35,487 bases of DNA from DASSUW01 sp036520135 (GTDB lineage: Bacteria; Actinomycetota; Thermoleophilia; Solirubrobacterales; Solirubrobacteraceae). Positions 7,068 through 14,411 of the stretch are shown here, in pieces. The notes under the pieces are model-generated. The model made no database searches. It saw nothing but the letters and a program-made list of their open reading frames with translations, and had not been told where the DNA came from. A program made the translations under genes and the position numbers. The stretch is taken from the NCBI GenBank assembly GCA_036520135.1, contig DATDKF010000007.1:1-35487 (forward strand), in the 5' to 3' direction. The first letter of the stretch is position 1, and the number at the start of each line of letters is the position of its first letter.

Positions 7068-8037
7068 GCTTCTCCGCGGCGCCGGCGACCTTGTCGCCGG
7101 CGTTCGCGACCCCCGCGCTCGCGTCCTTGATGAGCTCGCGGAAGCGCTCCACGTAGTGGTCGACCGCGTCGCCCGCCTCGGCGCGGGGGTCGACCGGGTC
7201 GCTGCGCTTCTGGTACTCGCCGCTCATCACGCGGTCGTACTCGCCGGAGCGCACCCACTTCATGAGCTGCGACACGCGGCGGACCGGGAACGCGTGCGTC
7301 TGGGCGATCTCGGTGCGCAGCCGGCCGAGCTTGTCCCAGCCCGGCTCCCACTCCTCGTACTCGGCGGCCTGCTTGAGGAACGCGTCGAGATTGAGCTTGC
7401 GGGAGGCGGCGCCGCCGGCCATCACCATCAGCGTGCGCGAGGTCACCAGCGGGTCGCGGTTGACGAGCGTCGCCGCGCGGTCGGAGCTCAGCTCGGCGGC
7501 GCGGAACCACTCGAGCAGCACGAGCCGGACCGCCATCAGCGGCAGGCCGGCCATCACCGGCAGGCCGCGCATGCCGATCGACAGCAGGATCATCAGCGCC
7601 GTCCGGTACATAACGTGGTCGGAGAGGATGTGACCGGCCTCGTGGCCGAGTACGGTCCGCAGCTCCTCCGCATCGAACACCTCGACGCTGCGCGAGTTGA
7701 GCATCACCATCGGCCGCCCCGAGCCGATCGCCGCCGCGTTGGTGACCGGGAACTGCGTGAGGTAGAGGTCCGGCACGTCCTCGAGGTCCAGCCGCGCGCA
7801 CGCGGCGCGATGCGCCGCCCACGCCTCGGGGAGCTGCTCCGAGCCGAGCTTGACAGAGCCGGCGAGGAACACCTGGCGCAGGGCCCGCTCGTAGCCGAAC
7901 TCGATCAGTTTGCGCACGACGACGTCCATCATCGGGATCTGGGCGAGCGCCGCTGTCGCGGCGCGGTCGGCCGGGTGCTCGTACGCCTTCGGCGAGATGT
8001 CGATCAGGCGCTGGTCGTCGGGCAGGACGTCGGTCAT
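7030..8037 (-). CDS. M48-family zinc metallopeptidase
   Basis: 335-aa peptidase with the zinc motif HEAGH (about residue 131) and the third ligand region AAELSSDRAATLV typical of M48 (Ste24/HtpX-like). A hydrophobic stretch between them (ALMILLSIGMRGLPVMAGLPLMAVRLVLLEWF) could be one or two membrane segments. The C-terminal third is charged and ends in an amphipathic helix. Such proteins usually act in membrane protein turnover; the substrate is unknown. ATG at 8037 lies 7 nt after TAGCTT, a -10 element overlapping the stop of the DUF3052 gene, so this gene probably has its own leaderless transcript. Confidence 0.85.
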   Translation of the reverse strand: MTDVLPDDQRLIDISPKAYEHPADRAATAALAQIPMMDVVVRKLIEFGYERALRQVFLAGSVKLGSEQLPEAWAAHRAACARLDLEDVPDLYLTQFPVTNAAAIGSGRPMVMLNSRSVEVFDAEELRTVLGHEAGHILSDHVMYRTALMILLSIGMRGLPVMAGLPLMAVRLVLLEWFRAAELSSDRAATLVNRDPLVTSRTLMVMAGGAASRKLNLDAFLKQAAEYEEWEPGWDKLGRLRTEIAQTHAFPVRRVSQLMKWVRSGEYDRVMSGEYQKRSDPVDPRAEAGDAVDHYVERFRELIKDASAGVANAGDKVAGAAEKLSDWLRDRQQSA

Positions 8038-8044
8038 GAACCTG

Positions 8045-8050
8045 AAGCTA
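8045..8050 (-). promoter_or_regulatory. -10 element of the M48 peptidase gene
   Basis: TAGCTT on the minus strand, 7 nt before the ATG at 8037. Its TAG is also the stop codon of the DUF3052 gene. Confidence 0.45.
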
Positions 8051-8461
8051 GCGGTCGCGCAACCGGATGACCAGCCGCAGCCCAGACCACTTCTCGTCCA
8101 GCGCCGCGACCTTGTTGTCCACCAGCACGTTCTCGAGCGCCAGGTCGCGCACCACGTTCTCCGTGAGGTCGGTGGGCACCTTCGACGCGCGCTTGGGCCA
8201 CGCGATCCACAGGCCCGCGGCGGGCTCCATGGCAGCGCGCAGCTGCGGCATCCGGCGCGCGAGGTCCGCGCGCTCGGTGTGGAACGAGACGATCACGTCC
8301 GCCGTGCCGCCGAGCCGCCGGCCGACCTTGACGCCCTCGGGCAGCTCGCCGAGCGCGCCCGACTCGAAGTGTTCGGGCGCGGACAGCAGCAGCACCCGGT
8401 GCCCGGGCTTGATGCCGAGCTTCTTCGGCAGCGGGGTGCCCGAGTAGCCGGCGGCGGTCAT
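8048..8461 (-). CDS. DUF3052 family protein
   Basis: 137-aa cytoplasmic protein starting MTAAGYSGTPLPKKLGIKPG and containing ADVIVSFHTERADLARRMP, GLWIAWPKRASKVPTDLTENVVRDLAL and LVDNKVAALDEKWSGLRLVIR. These are the conserved blocks of the DUF3052 family, common in Actinobacteria; the function is unknown. ATG at 8461 overlaps the stop of the dioxygenase-like gene (ATGA), so the two are probably co-transcribed although no functional link is obvious. Confidence 0.85.
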   Translation of the reverse strand: MTAAGYSGTPLPKKLGIKPGHRVLLLSAPEHFESGALGELPEGVKVGRRLGGTADVIVSFHTERADLARRMPQLRAAMEPAAGLWIAWPKRASKVPTDLTENVVRDLALENVLVDNKVAALDEKWSGLRLVIRLRDR

Positions 8462-9462
8462 CTTCGCGGGATGTGGAGCGCGCGGCGGATGACCTTGATG
8501 TTGCCAGGGCGGTCGTGCACCGTCAGCGTGAGGCGCGCGGCGCCGCCGCGGACGTGGTCGGGGATCGGGATCGTCAGGTGGTGCGTGCCGGCCGTTATCA
8601 AGGCGCGCTTGCGGGTGAGGCGGTGCTGCGCGCGGGAGAGGCGGGCGCGGATCGTGATCGGCTCGTCGGCGTGCAGCGTGAGGCGCAGGACGCGGCGGCC
8701 GCTCTTGGTGCGGTGGAGCTTGATGCGCCGCAGCTTGACGGCCGCCGTGTCGTCGCCGGGCAGGCCGGACAGGCCGACCGTGAACGTGCCGGTCAGGCCG
8801 CCGTCGCCGGCGCGCGCCAGCGCCACGGTGAGCTCGGACCCGTCGCTGCCGTAGATGTTGTCCTCGTCGTTGTCGGTGTCCGGCGTGCCGCGCGAGCTGT
8901 AGGCGCTCTCGGCCATGACCGACGCGATCACGCTCTCGTCGAAGAACAGCTGCGAGGTGAACTCGAAGTCGTCCTTGCGGACCTTGAAGTGGATGTGGAT
9001 CGCGCGGCCCGAGTACCAGCCCGGGAACACGGTGACGAACGTCGCGGCGCCGTCGTCGCCGGTCACCTGGTAGCCGCGCAGGTACTTGTGCCCCGTCGTG
9101 CCGTTCTGGGCCTCGTCGGAGTACAGGCCGGAGGGGTTGGCGTGCCAGACGTCGACCTGGGCGCCCGACACCGGCGCGCACTCGTCGTCGGCGCTGACGA
9201 CCACGAACTTCAGCGTCAGCTTGTGCCCGGGCTGGACGCTGCCGTCGCTGGGGTCGATCCGGATGTCGGACCGCTTCAGGCGCTCGTCGACGAAGTACGA
9301 GCCCTCGGTCTTGGCCGGCGTGAGGATGCACGACGGCGCGGCCGCGTCGGCCTCGGCTTCGGCGAGCGGGCCGCTGCCGATGCGGGTGAGCAGGTAGGTG
9401 GCGCCGGCCGCGCCGGCGAGGCCGAACGCCCGGCGCCGCGTGATGGCTTCGTGGGGTCGCAT
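8458..9462 (-). CDS. Intradiol ring-cleavage dioxygenase-like protein, Tat-exported
   Basis: 334-aa protein with a twin-arginine signal (TRRRAFGLAGAAGATYLL) and a domain of the catechol/protocatechuate 3,4-dioxygenase fold at about residues 45-200. Four iron(III) ligands can be placed: Tyr in NPSGLYSDE, Tyr in FPGWYSGR, and the two His of AIHIHFKV. The usual ring-cleaving enzymes are cytoplasmic; exported single-domain relatives in actinobacteria have mostly unknown substrates. After residue 230 a basic, beta-rich tail follows (VKLRRIKLHRTKSGRRVLRLTLHADEPI). ATG at 9462 keeps the Tat motif near the N-terminus. Confidence 0.82.
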   Translation of the reverse strand: MRPHEAITRRRAFGLAGAAGATYLLTRIGSGPLAEAEADAAAPSCILTPAKTEGSYFVDERLKRSDIRIDPSDGSVQPGHKLTLKFVVVSADDECAPVSGAQVDVWHANPSGLYSDEAQNGTTGHKYLRGYQVTGDDGAATFVTVFPGWYSGRAIHIHFKVRKDDFEFTSQLFFDESVIASVMAESAYSSRGTPDTDNDEDNIYGSDGSELTVALARAGDGGLTGTFTVGLSGLPGDDTAAVKLRRIKLHRTKSGRRVLRLTLHADEPITIRARLSRAQHRLTRKRALITAGTHHLTIPIPDHVRGGAARLTLTVHDRPGNIKVIRRALHIPRR

Positions 9463-9496
9463 GCCGCGCAGGATCGGCGCGCCGCGTGCGAGCCGC

Positions 9497-9514
9497 CTGG
9501 GAGAAAGCTGGGAG
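9497..9514. promoter_or_regulatory. Twin 7-bp direct repeat before the dioxygenase-like gene
   Basis: CTGGGAG occurs at 9497-9503 and 9508-9514, an 11-bp period (one helical turn) in the 57-bp gap before the dioxygenase-like gene. OmpR/PhoB-type response regulators bind direct repeats with this spacing. No clear -10 element was found here. Confidence 0.25.
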
Positions 9515-9519
9515 GTTGC

Positions 9520-9903
9520 TTAGAGCCGGCCGGCGCTCTGCAGCCGCGGGATCACGCAGTCGCGCACGGCGGGCGCGAGGCCGAGCCCGCGATCTCGCGG
9601 CCACCACTTCAGCGAGGCGATCTCGGCGGCCGGGGCCGGCGCCCCGGCCAACGCCGTGACGAACACGCTCATCCACATCTCGACGCCCTCGAGCGCCGCC
9701 GGCGCGCGCACCTCGGCGAACGGCTCGGCCGCGGCGACGGTGACGCCGAGCTCCTCGGCGAGCTCGCGCTCCAGGCACTCCAGCGGCGCCTCGCCGGGCT
9801 CGGGCTTGCCGCCCGGCAGGTAGTACACGCTCGGCGCGGCGCGCTTGCTGACGAGCAGCAGCCCGCGGGGGTCGAGCACGGCGGCGGCGATGACGCGGAG
9901 CAT
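9520..9903 (-). CDS. Nudix hydrolase
   Basis: 127-aa Nudix-fold enzyme. The Nudix box GX5EX7REUXEEXGU is complete (GGKPEPGEAPLECLERELAEELG, residues about 31-53), giving the magnesium-binding glutamates. It should hydrolyse a nucleoside diphosphate linked to some moiety; YYLPGGKPE before the box and the short length fit house-cleaning types but do not identify the substrate. ATG at 9903 (MLRVIAAAVLDPRGLLLV) starts the first beta strand. An open frame continues upstream through the repeat region, but that is repeat sequence and not family sequence. Confidence 0.85.
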   Translation of the reverse strand: MLRVIAAAVLDPRGLLLVSKRAAPSVYYLPGGKPEPGEAPLECLERELAEELGVTVAAAEPFAEVRAPAALEGVEMWMSVFVTALAGAPAPAAEIASLKWWPRDRGLGLAPAVRDCVIPRLQSAGRL

Positions 9904-9907
9904 GGGA

Positions 9908-10010
9908 CTGTGGGTTGTACCGGCCGGCTCGGCGAACTGCGGCCGGGTAGGGACACTGGTGGACCTGTGGGTCGTTCCGGCGGGCTCGGCGAACCGCGGC
10001 TGGGTAGGGA
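9908..10010. repeat. Two direct copies of a 46-bp repeat
   Basis: Copies at 9908-9953 and 9965-10010 match at 41 of 46 positions, with a 57-bp period. Each runs from CTGTGGGT to GGGTAGGGA and holds GGCTCGGCGAAC in the middle. They lie just upstream of the Nudix gene in otherwise non-coding sequence. Related partial copies occur at 10126-10157 (inverted) and 18134-18165. Confidence 0.7.
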
Positions 10011-10050
10011 GGCGGCGGGCTGGCGCGTTGCCGCTCGTCCGCGAGGCGTC

Positions 10051-10087
10051 TGGCGAGTTGACCGCCATATAGGAGGTCAACTCGCCA
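10051..10087. repeat. Perfect 13-bp inverted repeat (hairpin)
   Basis: TGGCGAGTTGACC (10051-10063) and its exact reverse complement GGTCAACTCGCCA (10075-10087) flank an 11-nt AT-containing loop (GCCATATAGGA). There is no T-tract on either strand, so this is not a typical terminator, though it could end the transcript of the hydrolase gene. It lies between the direct repeats and the inverted copy, as if at the core of a small repeat element. Confidence 0.65.
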
Positions 10088-10125
10088 AACGGCACCGGGG
10101 ACCGCCGGCGCGGCCGGCCCCTCGC

Positions 10126-10157
10126 TCCCTTACCCAGCCGCAGTTGACGTTCGCCGG
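10126..10157. repeat. Inverted partial copy of the 46-bp repeat
   Basis: Plus strand TCCCTTACCCAGCCGCAGTT matches the reverse complement of the 9965-10010 copy (TCCCTACCCAGCCGCGGTT) except for one extra T and one substitution, then continues with CGCCGG after a 6-nt insertion. It directly precedes the stop of the hydrolase gene. Confidence 0.5.
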
Positions 10158-10970
10158 CTACCCGGCCGCCGCCGTCTCGGCGATGACGGCCGACAGCTGG
10201 CCGCCCTGCCATGCCAGCGGGGACTTGCCCTCCTCCTCACTGACCAGCCGGGCGCCCGGGATCGCCTCCGCGTAGCGGACACCGGTCGCGTACGGGTGCT
10301 CGCGGTCGGCCTCGTCGCGGCTGGCGACCACGGTCACGGGCAGGTCGAGCGCGCCCAGCGCGTCCCACGAGTCGAACGCGGCCGACCGGGGCACCACGCG
10401 CAGCGCATCGGCCACCGCCTCCGGGTGCTCGTGCGCGGACAGGCGCTGGCGCAGCACCGTCCGCACCGTCTCGCGGAACCGCTCCGGTACGCGCGGCTCG
10501 CCGTAGGCGGCGATGAAGCCGTCCACCCCGCCCTCGCGTAGCCCGCGCGCGAGGGCGTCCCAGCGGTCGAGCCCGCGCTCGGGCGTGTCGGGGTCGAACG
10601 CGGGCGTGATGATCACGAGCGCCGCGGCCCGCTCCGGATGCTCGAGCGCGAACCGGACCAGCGTGTGCGCGCCCATCGACGCGCCGGCGAGCACCGCGCG
10701 ATCGATCCCGCGATCGTCGAGTACGGCGAGCAGGTCGCGGGCCAGCACGTCGTAGCCGTAGGCGTCCGGATCGCCGGCGGGCGCCGACCGCCCGTGCCCG
10801 CGCGCGTCGTACGCGATCACGCGATGCCCGGAGCGCTCGAGGTTCTTGGATCCCATCACCACGTAGCGGCGCGTCGCGGTCAGGCCGTGCAGGAGGACGA
10901 CCGGCACGCCGTCGCCGTTCTCCTCCCCGGCCAGGGCCACGCCGCCCGCGTCGATCGTCAGCTCGGTCAC
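10158..10970 (-). CDS. Alpha/beta-fold hydrolase
   Basis: 270-aa protein of the alpha/beta hydrolase fold. VVLLHGLTATRRY supplies the oxyanion-hole HG, GASMGAH the nucleophilic serine elbow, YDARGHGRS a conserved fold motif, and VASRDEAD the likely acid region. The usual catalytic His near the C-terminus (GHxP...) reads EEEGKSPLAWQGGQ here, with Lys in its place, so ordinary esterase chemistry may be lost or a different residue used. GTG at 10970 is the most upstream start in a short (39-bp) gap shared with the divergent thioredoxin gene. Substrate unknown. Confidence 0.82.
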   Translation of the reverse strand: MTELTIDAGGVALAGEENGDGVPVVLLHGLTATRRYVVMGSKNLERSGHRVIAYDARGHGRSAPAGDPDAYGYDVLARDLLAVLDDRGIDRAVLAGASMGAHTLVRFALEHPERAAALVIITPAFDPDTPERGLDRWDALARGLREGGVDGFIAAYGEPRVPERFRETVRTVLRQRLSAHEHPEAVADALRVVPRSAAFDSWDALGALDLPVTVVASRDEADREHPYATGVRYAEAIPGARLVSEEEGKSPLAWQGGQLSAVIAETAAAG

Positions 10971-10997
10971 GGTCCCGAGGTCTACCCGACCCGTGGG

Positions 10998-11003
10998 TAT
11001 CCT
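10998..11003 (+). promoter_or_regulatory. -10 element of the thioredoxin gene
   Basis: TATCCT, 6 nt before the GTG at 11010, consistent with a leaderless mRNA. No matching -35 was seen. Confidence 0.45.
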
Positions 11004-11009
11004 CGTCGT

Positions 11010-11747
11010 GTGATCTTCGACACCACAGAGGCGACGTTCGAGCAGGACGTCATCCAGCGGTCGCACGAGCTGCCGGTGGTCGTCGACTTCTGGGCCGCGT
11101 GGTGCGGGCCCTGCCGCCAGCTGACGCCGGTGCTCGAGCGGCTCGTGACCGAGCGCGAGGGCAAGGTGGCGCTGGCCAAGCTCGACACCGACGCCAACCC
11201 GAACATTGCGGCCGCGTTCCGCATCCAGGGCATCCCCGCCGTGAAGGCGTTCAAGGACGGTCGGCTGGCCGGCGAGTTCGTCGGCGCGCAGCCGCCCCCG
11301 CAGGTCGAGCAGTTCGTCGACTCGCTGCTCCCGAGCGCGGCCGACGGCCTCGTCGCGGCGGGCGACGAGCAGGCGCTGCGCCAGGCGCTCGAGCTCGAGC
11401 CCGGCCGCGCCGACGCCGCCGTCGCGCTGGCGCGGATCCTGCACGAGCGCGGCGAGGATGAGGAGGCGCTCGAGCTGCTCGGCAACGTCGCGGGCTCGTT
11501 CGCCGCCGACGGATTGGCCGCTCGCATCCGTCTCGAGAAAGAGCCGGAGCTCGCCGAGGCGTTCTCGGCGCTCGACGCCGGCGAGATCGAGCGCGGGCTC
11601 GACGGGCTGATCGGCGCGATCGCCGCGCAGAACGGCGACCGCCGGGACGACCTGCGCCGCGCGGTCGTCGGCGTGCTCGACGACCTGGGCGTCGACCACC
11701 CGGTCGCCCGCGAGTCGCGCCGCAAGCTCGCCAGCGCCCTGTACTAG
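11010..11747 (+). CDS. Thioredoxin/TPR protein of the CnoX (YbbN) family
   Basis: 245-aa protein with an N-terminal thioredoxin domain (residues 1-105, active site WAAWCGPCRQ, cis-Pro in IQGIPAVKAF) and a helical C-terminal half of TPR-like repeats (ALELEPGRADAAVALARILHERG; GEIERGLDGLIGAIA). This domain order is that of CnoX/YbbN, which protects proteins from oxidative damage and works with chaperonins. The CGPC site is intact, so it may be redox active, unlike E. coli CnoX. Its stop codon overlaps that of DNA polymerase IV on the other strand (CTAG, 11744-11747). Confidence 0.87.
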   Translation: MIFDTTEATFEQDVIQRSHELPVVVDFWAAWCGPCRQLTPVLERLVTEREGKVALAKLDTDANPNIAAAFRIQGIPAVKAFKDGRLAGEFVGAQPPPQVEQFVDSLLPSAADGLVAAGDEQALRQALELEPGRADAAVALARILHERGEDEEALELLGNVAGSFAADGLAARIRLEKEPELAEAFSALDAGEIERGLDGLIGAIAAQNGDRRDDLRRAVVGVLDDLGVDHPVARESRRKLASALY

Positions 11748-12829
11748 AGCGGAAGCGCAAGCTGCCCGGCCGGAGCGGGCGGCGCGCGCCGCGCCTCCGG
11801 CTCGACGTCCTCGAACCCGGCCACCCGCACGCCCAGCAGGCGGACCGGGCGCGGCGGCGCGTAGGCGTGCAGCAGCTCGAGCGCGGTCTCGATCACGAGC
11901 GGCGTGTCGTGCGTCGGCGCCTCGATCGTGCGTGCGCGCGTGACGGTCGTCCAGTCGTCGAGCCGCACCTTGATCGCGATCGTGCGCCCGCGGCGGCCGC
12001 GCCGCTGCAGGCCCTCGCACAGCTCGCGCGACATCTCGCGCACGACGTCCTCGAGACGACTCATATCGTCAACGTCGGTGTCGAACGTGCGCTCGCTGGA
12101 GACCGACTTGGCGACCGCGCGCTCGGTTTCGACCGGCGAGTCGTCCTCGAACAGCGCGCGGGCCTTGAGAAAGCGCGCCGTGTTGGACCCGAAGCGGGTC
12201 GCGAGCAGCGCCTCGTCGGCCTTCTGGAGCTGGCCGATCGTGCGCAGGCCCAGGTCGGCGAGCCGCTCGGCGGTCTTGGGCCCGATGCCGGGGACGCGGC
12301 TGGTCGGCGAGGTGGCGAAGCGCACGCACGCCTCCTCGCGCCCCATCGCGACGAAACCGGCGGGCTTGCCGAGGTCGCTGCAGCACTTGGCGACCAGCCG
12401 CGAGGGCCCGACGCCGATCGAGATCACGATCCCGGTCGCCTCCTTGACCGCCTCGACCAGCTCGCGCAGCACGCGCAGCGGCTTCTCGATGCCGGTGAGC
12501 TCGGCGTACGCCTCGTCGATCCCGATCTGCTGCAAGCGGTCGAGCCGCTCGCCGACCAGCTCCCAGACGCGCTTGGAGGTCTCGCGGTAGGCGGTGAAGT
12601 CGGGCGGGATGACGATCGCGTCCGGGCACAGCCGGCGGGCGCGCGAGGCCGGCATCGCCGAGCCGACCCCGAACTTGCGCGCCTCGTAGCTCGCGGTCGT
12701 CACCACCGCCCGCGGGCCGCTGCCGGCGACGATCAACGGCTTGCCGGCGAGCTCGGGCGCCTTCAGCAGCTCGACCGTCGCGTAGAACGCGTCGCAGTCC
12801 AAGTGGGCGATGACACGCTTGGCCGCCAC
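11744..12829 (-). CDS. dinB: DNA polymerase IV (Y family)
   Basis: 361-aa translesion polymerase. The start, VIAHLDCDAFYATVELLKAPEL, carries the first catalytic Asp and the steric-gate position; QIGIDEAYAELTG holds the second acidic pair (usually SIDEAY; here GIDEAY). VVTTASYEARKFGVGSAMP and the helix-hairpin-helix TSRVPGIGPKTAERLADLG are standard. The C-terminus GQLALPL is a beta-clamp binding motif. GTG at 12829 is chosen over starts up to 13024 because it lies 7 nt after the -10 TACGCT and opens the conserved domain; an SOS-like box overlaps that -10. Confidence 0.92.
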   Translation of the reverse strand: MAAKRVIAHLDCDAFYATVELLKAPELAGKPLIVAGSGPRAVVTTASYEARKFGVGSAMPASRARRLCPDAIVIPPDFTAYRETSKRVWELVGERLDRLQQIGIDEAYAELTGIEKPLRVLRELVEAVKEATGIVISIGVGPSRLVAKCCSDLGKPAGFVAMGREEACVRFATSPTSRVPGIGPKTAERLADLGLRTIGQLQKADEALLATRFGSNTARFLKARALFEDDSPVETERAVAKSVSSERTFDTDVDDMSRLEDVVREMSRELCEGLQRRGRRGRTIAIKVRLDDWTTVTRARTIEAPTHDTPLVIETALELLHAYAPPRPVRLLGVRVAGFEDVEPEARRAPPAPAGQLALPL

Positions 12830-12830
12830 G

Positions 12831-12844
12831 CGAACAAGCGTACG
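12831..12844. promoter_or_regulatory. Candidate LexA (SOS) box overlapping the dinB -10
   Basis: CGAAC-AAGC-GTACG matches 9 of 10 arm positions of the Gram-positive LexA palindrome CGAAC-N4-GTTCG, and the centre fits the RNRY of the Bacillus form. It covers the minus-strand -10 TACGCT (12842-12837), 7 nt before the GTG of dinB, where a repressor would block transcription. Confidence 0.5.
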
Positions 12845-12897
12845 CTCGCCGCCGGACTGCCTAGCGCGTCTGGGATAGCGGCAGGGGCGCGCGGGGC

Positions 12898-12913
12898 TGT
12901 GACCCGGGTCACA
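12898..12913. promoter_or_regulatory. Perfect CRP/GlxR-type operator
   Basis: TGTGACCCGGGTCACA is a perfect 16-bp palindrome equal to the CRP-family consensus TGTGA-N6-TCACA. Its centre is about 41-47 bp before the expected start of the WS/DGAT transcript, the place of a class II activator site. No -35 element was found for that promoter, which fits activation. Confidence 0.65.
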
Positions 12914-12939
12914 CGGGGGTTCTGAGCGGCCGCGGGCCG

Positions 12940-12945
12940 TAGAAT
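12940..12945 (+). promoter_or_regulatory. -10 element of the WS/DGAT gene
   Basis: TAGAAT, 8 nt before the GTG at 12954; the transcript is probably leaderless. Confidence 0.5.
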
Positions 12946-12953
12946 CGCCCGCG

Positions 12954-14411
12954 GTGGCCAACCCGGACCGTCTCACCGGCCTCGACGCGTCGTTCCTGGC
13001 GCTCGAGAAGCACGGCGCCCACATGCACGTGGGGTCGGTGCTCGTCTTCGACGGCGACGCGCCGCCGTACGACGACCTGCTGGCGATGATCGAGAGCCGG
13101 CTGCACCAGGTGCCGCGCTACCGCCAGAAGCTCGCGTTCCCGCCGCTCGCGCAGGCGCGCCCGGTGTGGGTCGACGATCCGCACTTCAACGTCGGCTACC
13201 ACGTCCGTCACACGGCGCTGCCCGCGCCGGCGAGCGAGGAGCAGCTGCGCAACCTGGCCGGCCGCGTGTTCTCGCAGCAGCTCGACCGCTCCAAGCCGCT
13301 GTGGGAGATCTGGCTCGTCCAGCGCGTCGACGACGACGGCTTCGCGCTCATCTGCAAGACCCATCACGCGCTCGTGGACGGGGTCTCGGGCGTGGACATC
13401 ATGACGGTGCTGTTCGACCTCGAGGCCGACCCGCCCGAGCGGCCACCGGGCCCGCCGTGGTACCCGCGGCCGGAGCCGAGCGGCACCACGCTGCTCGCGG
13501 AGGCGGTGGCCGAGGTGGCGGCCGCGCCGCTGGACCTGGCGCGCTCCGCCGCCGGGGCGCTCGGCGATCCGCGCGAGGCGGGCTCGGGCGTCGCGCGCAC
13601 GCTCGCGGGCATCGCGTCGATGGCGGCGGCGGGGATCGGGGGCGCTCCGCCGAGCCCGCTGAACACGCGGATCGGCCCGCACCGGCGCTTCGCCTGGGTC
13701 GAGAGCGACCTCGCGCGCTTCAAAGCGATCAAGGGCGCGCTCGGCGGCACGGTCAACGACGTCGTGCTCGCGGTCGTCACCGGCGCGCTGCGCGAGCACC
13801 TGCTGCGCCGCGGGCGCGATCCCGACGGGCTCGAGCTCAAGGCGATGGTGCCGGTCTCGATCCGGGCCGACGAGGAGCGCGGCGCGCTCGGCAACCGGGT
13901 GGCGGCGATCTACGCACCGCTGCCGGTCGGCCTCGCGGACCCGCGCGAGCGGTTCAAGACCGTGCACGAAGCGCTCGGGAACCTCAAGGCGTCGGGCCAG
14001 GCGGTCGGCGCCGAGCGGCTCACGCAGCTCGCCGGCTTCGCCGCCCCGACCGTGCTCGACCAGGCGGCGCGGCTGCAGAGCCGGCAGCGGTTCTTCAACC
14101 TCACGGTGACCAACGTCCCGGGCCCGCAGTTCCCGCTCTACATGCTCGGCCGCAAGCTGCGCTCGTTCTACCCGAAGGTGCCGCTCGTGCTCAACACGGC
14201 GCTCGGGATCGCGATCATGTCCTATGACGGCAAGCTCTTCTTCGGCCTGCTCGGCGATTACGACGCGATGGACGACCTCGACGCGTTCGCCTCCGATCTG
14301 CAGTCGGCGGTCGCCGAGCTGGCGACCGCTGCCGGCGTCCCGCCCGACGGCGGCCGGCGCAGCGGGCGCGCGCGGCCCGCCTCACGGCGGAAGGCGAAGA
14401 GCGGCGCTTGA
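12954..14411 (+). CDS. Wax ester synthase/diacylglycerol acyltransferase (WS/DGAT)
   Basis: 485-aa acyltransferase that joins acyl-CoA to diacylglycerol or long-chain alcohol, making storage lipid. It starts DRLTGLDASFLALE, typical of the family; the active site HHALVDG is near residue 137-143. NDVVLAVVTGALREHL and VTNVPGPQFPLYMLG are the conserved C-terminal blocks. The last 20 residues are basic (GRRSGRARPASRRKAKS), which could hold the protein to membranes or lipid bodies. First gene of a run with a DUF3105-like protein and NAD synthetase, joined by 4-nt overlaps. A perfect CRP-type palindrome lies upstream. Confidence 0.92.
   Translation: MANPDRLTGLDASFLALEKHGAHMHVGSVLVFDGDAPPYDDLLAMIESRLHQVPRYRQKLAFPPLAQARPVWVDDPHFNVGYHVRHTALPAPASEEQLRNLAGRVFSQQLDRSKPLWEIWLVQRVDDDGFALICKTHHALVDGVSGVDIMTVLFDLEADPPERPPGPPWYPRPEPSGTTLLAEAVAEVAAAPLDLARSAAGALGDPREAGSGVARTLAGIASMAAAGIGGAPPSPLNTRIGPHRRFAWVESDLARFKAIKGALGGTVNDVVLAVVTGALREHLLRRGRDPDGLELKAMVPVSIRADEERGALGNRVAAIYAPLPVGLADPRERFKTVHEALGNLKASGQAVGAERLTQLAGFAAPTVLDQAARLQSRQRFFNLTVTNVPGPQFPLYMLGRKLRSFYPKVPLVLNTALGIAIMSYDGKLFFGLLGDYDAMDDLDAFASDLQSAVAELATAAGVPPDGGRRSGRARPASRRKAKSGA

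Noticed and set aside
6950..7156. A 68-codon plus-strand open frame beginning with GTG at 6950
   Set aside because: It is out of frame with the FAD-oxidoreductase remnant and runs antisense into the M48 gene; the remnant frame is the one with family similarity.
10051..10087. Rho-independent terminator for the hydrolase gene
   Set aside because: The hairpin is perfect but no T-tract follows on either strand, and it is embedded in a repeat cluster; recorded as an inverted repeat instead.
9904..10212. N-terminal extension of the Nudix protein through the repeat region
   Set aside because: The frame is open but the residues repeat (FAEPAGTTH twice) with the DNA repeats and do not resemble Nudix proteins; ATG at 9903 starts the fold.
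8473..10275. A 600-codon open frame on the plus strand
   Set aside because: Antisense to the dioxygenase-like and Nudix genes and crossing the repeat region; composition is that of reverse-strand high-GC coding DNA.
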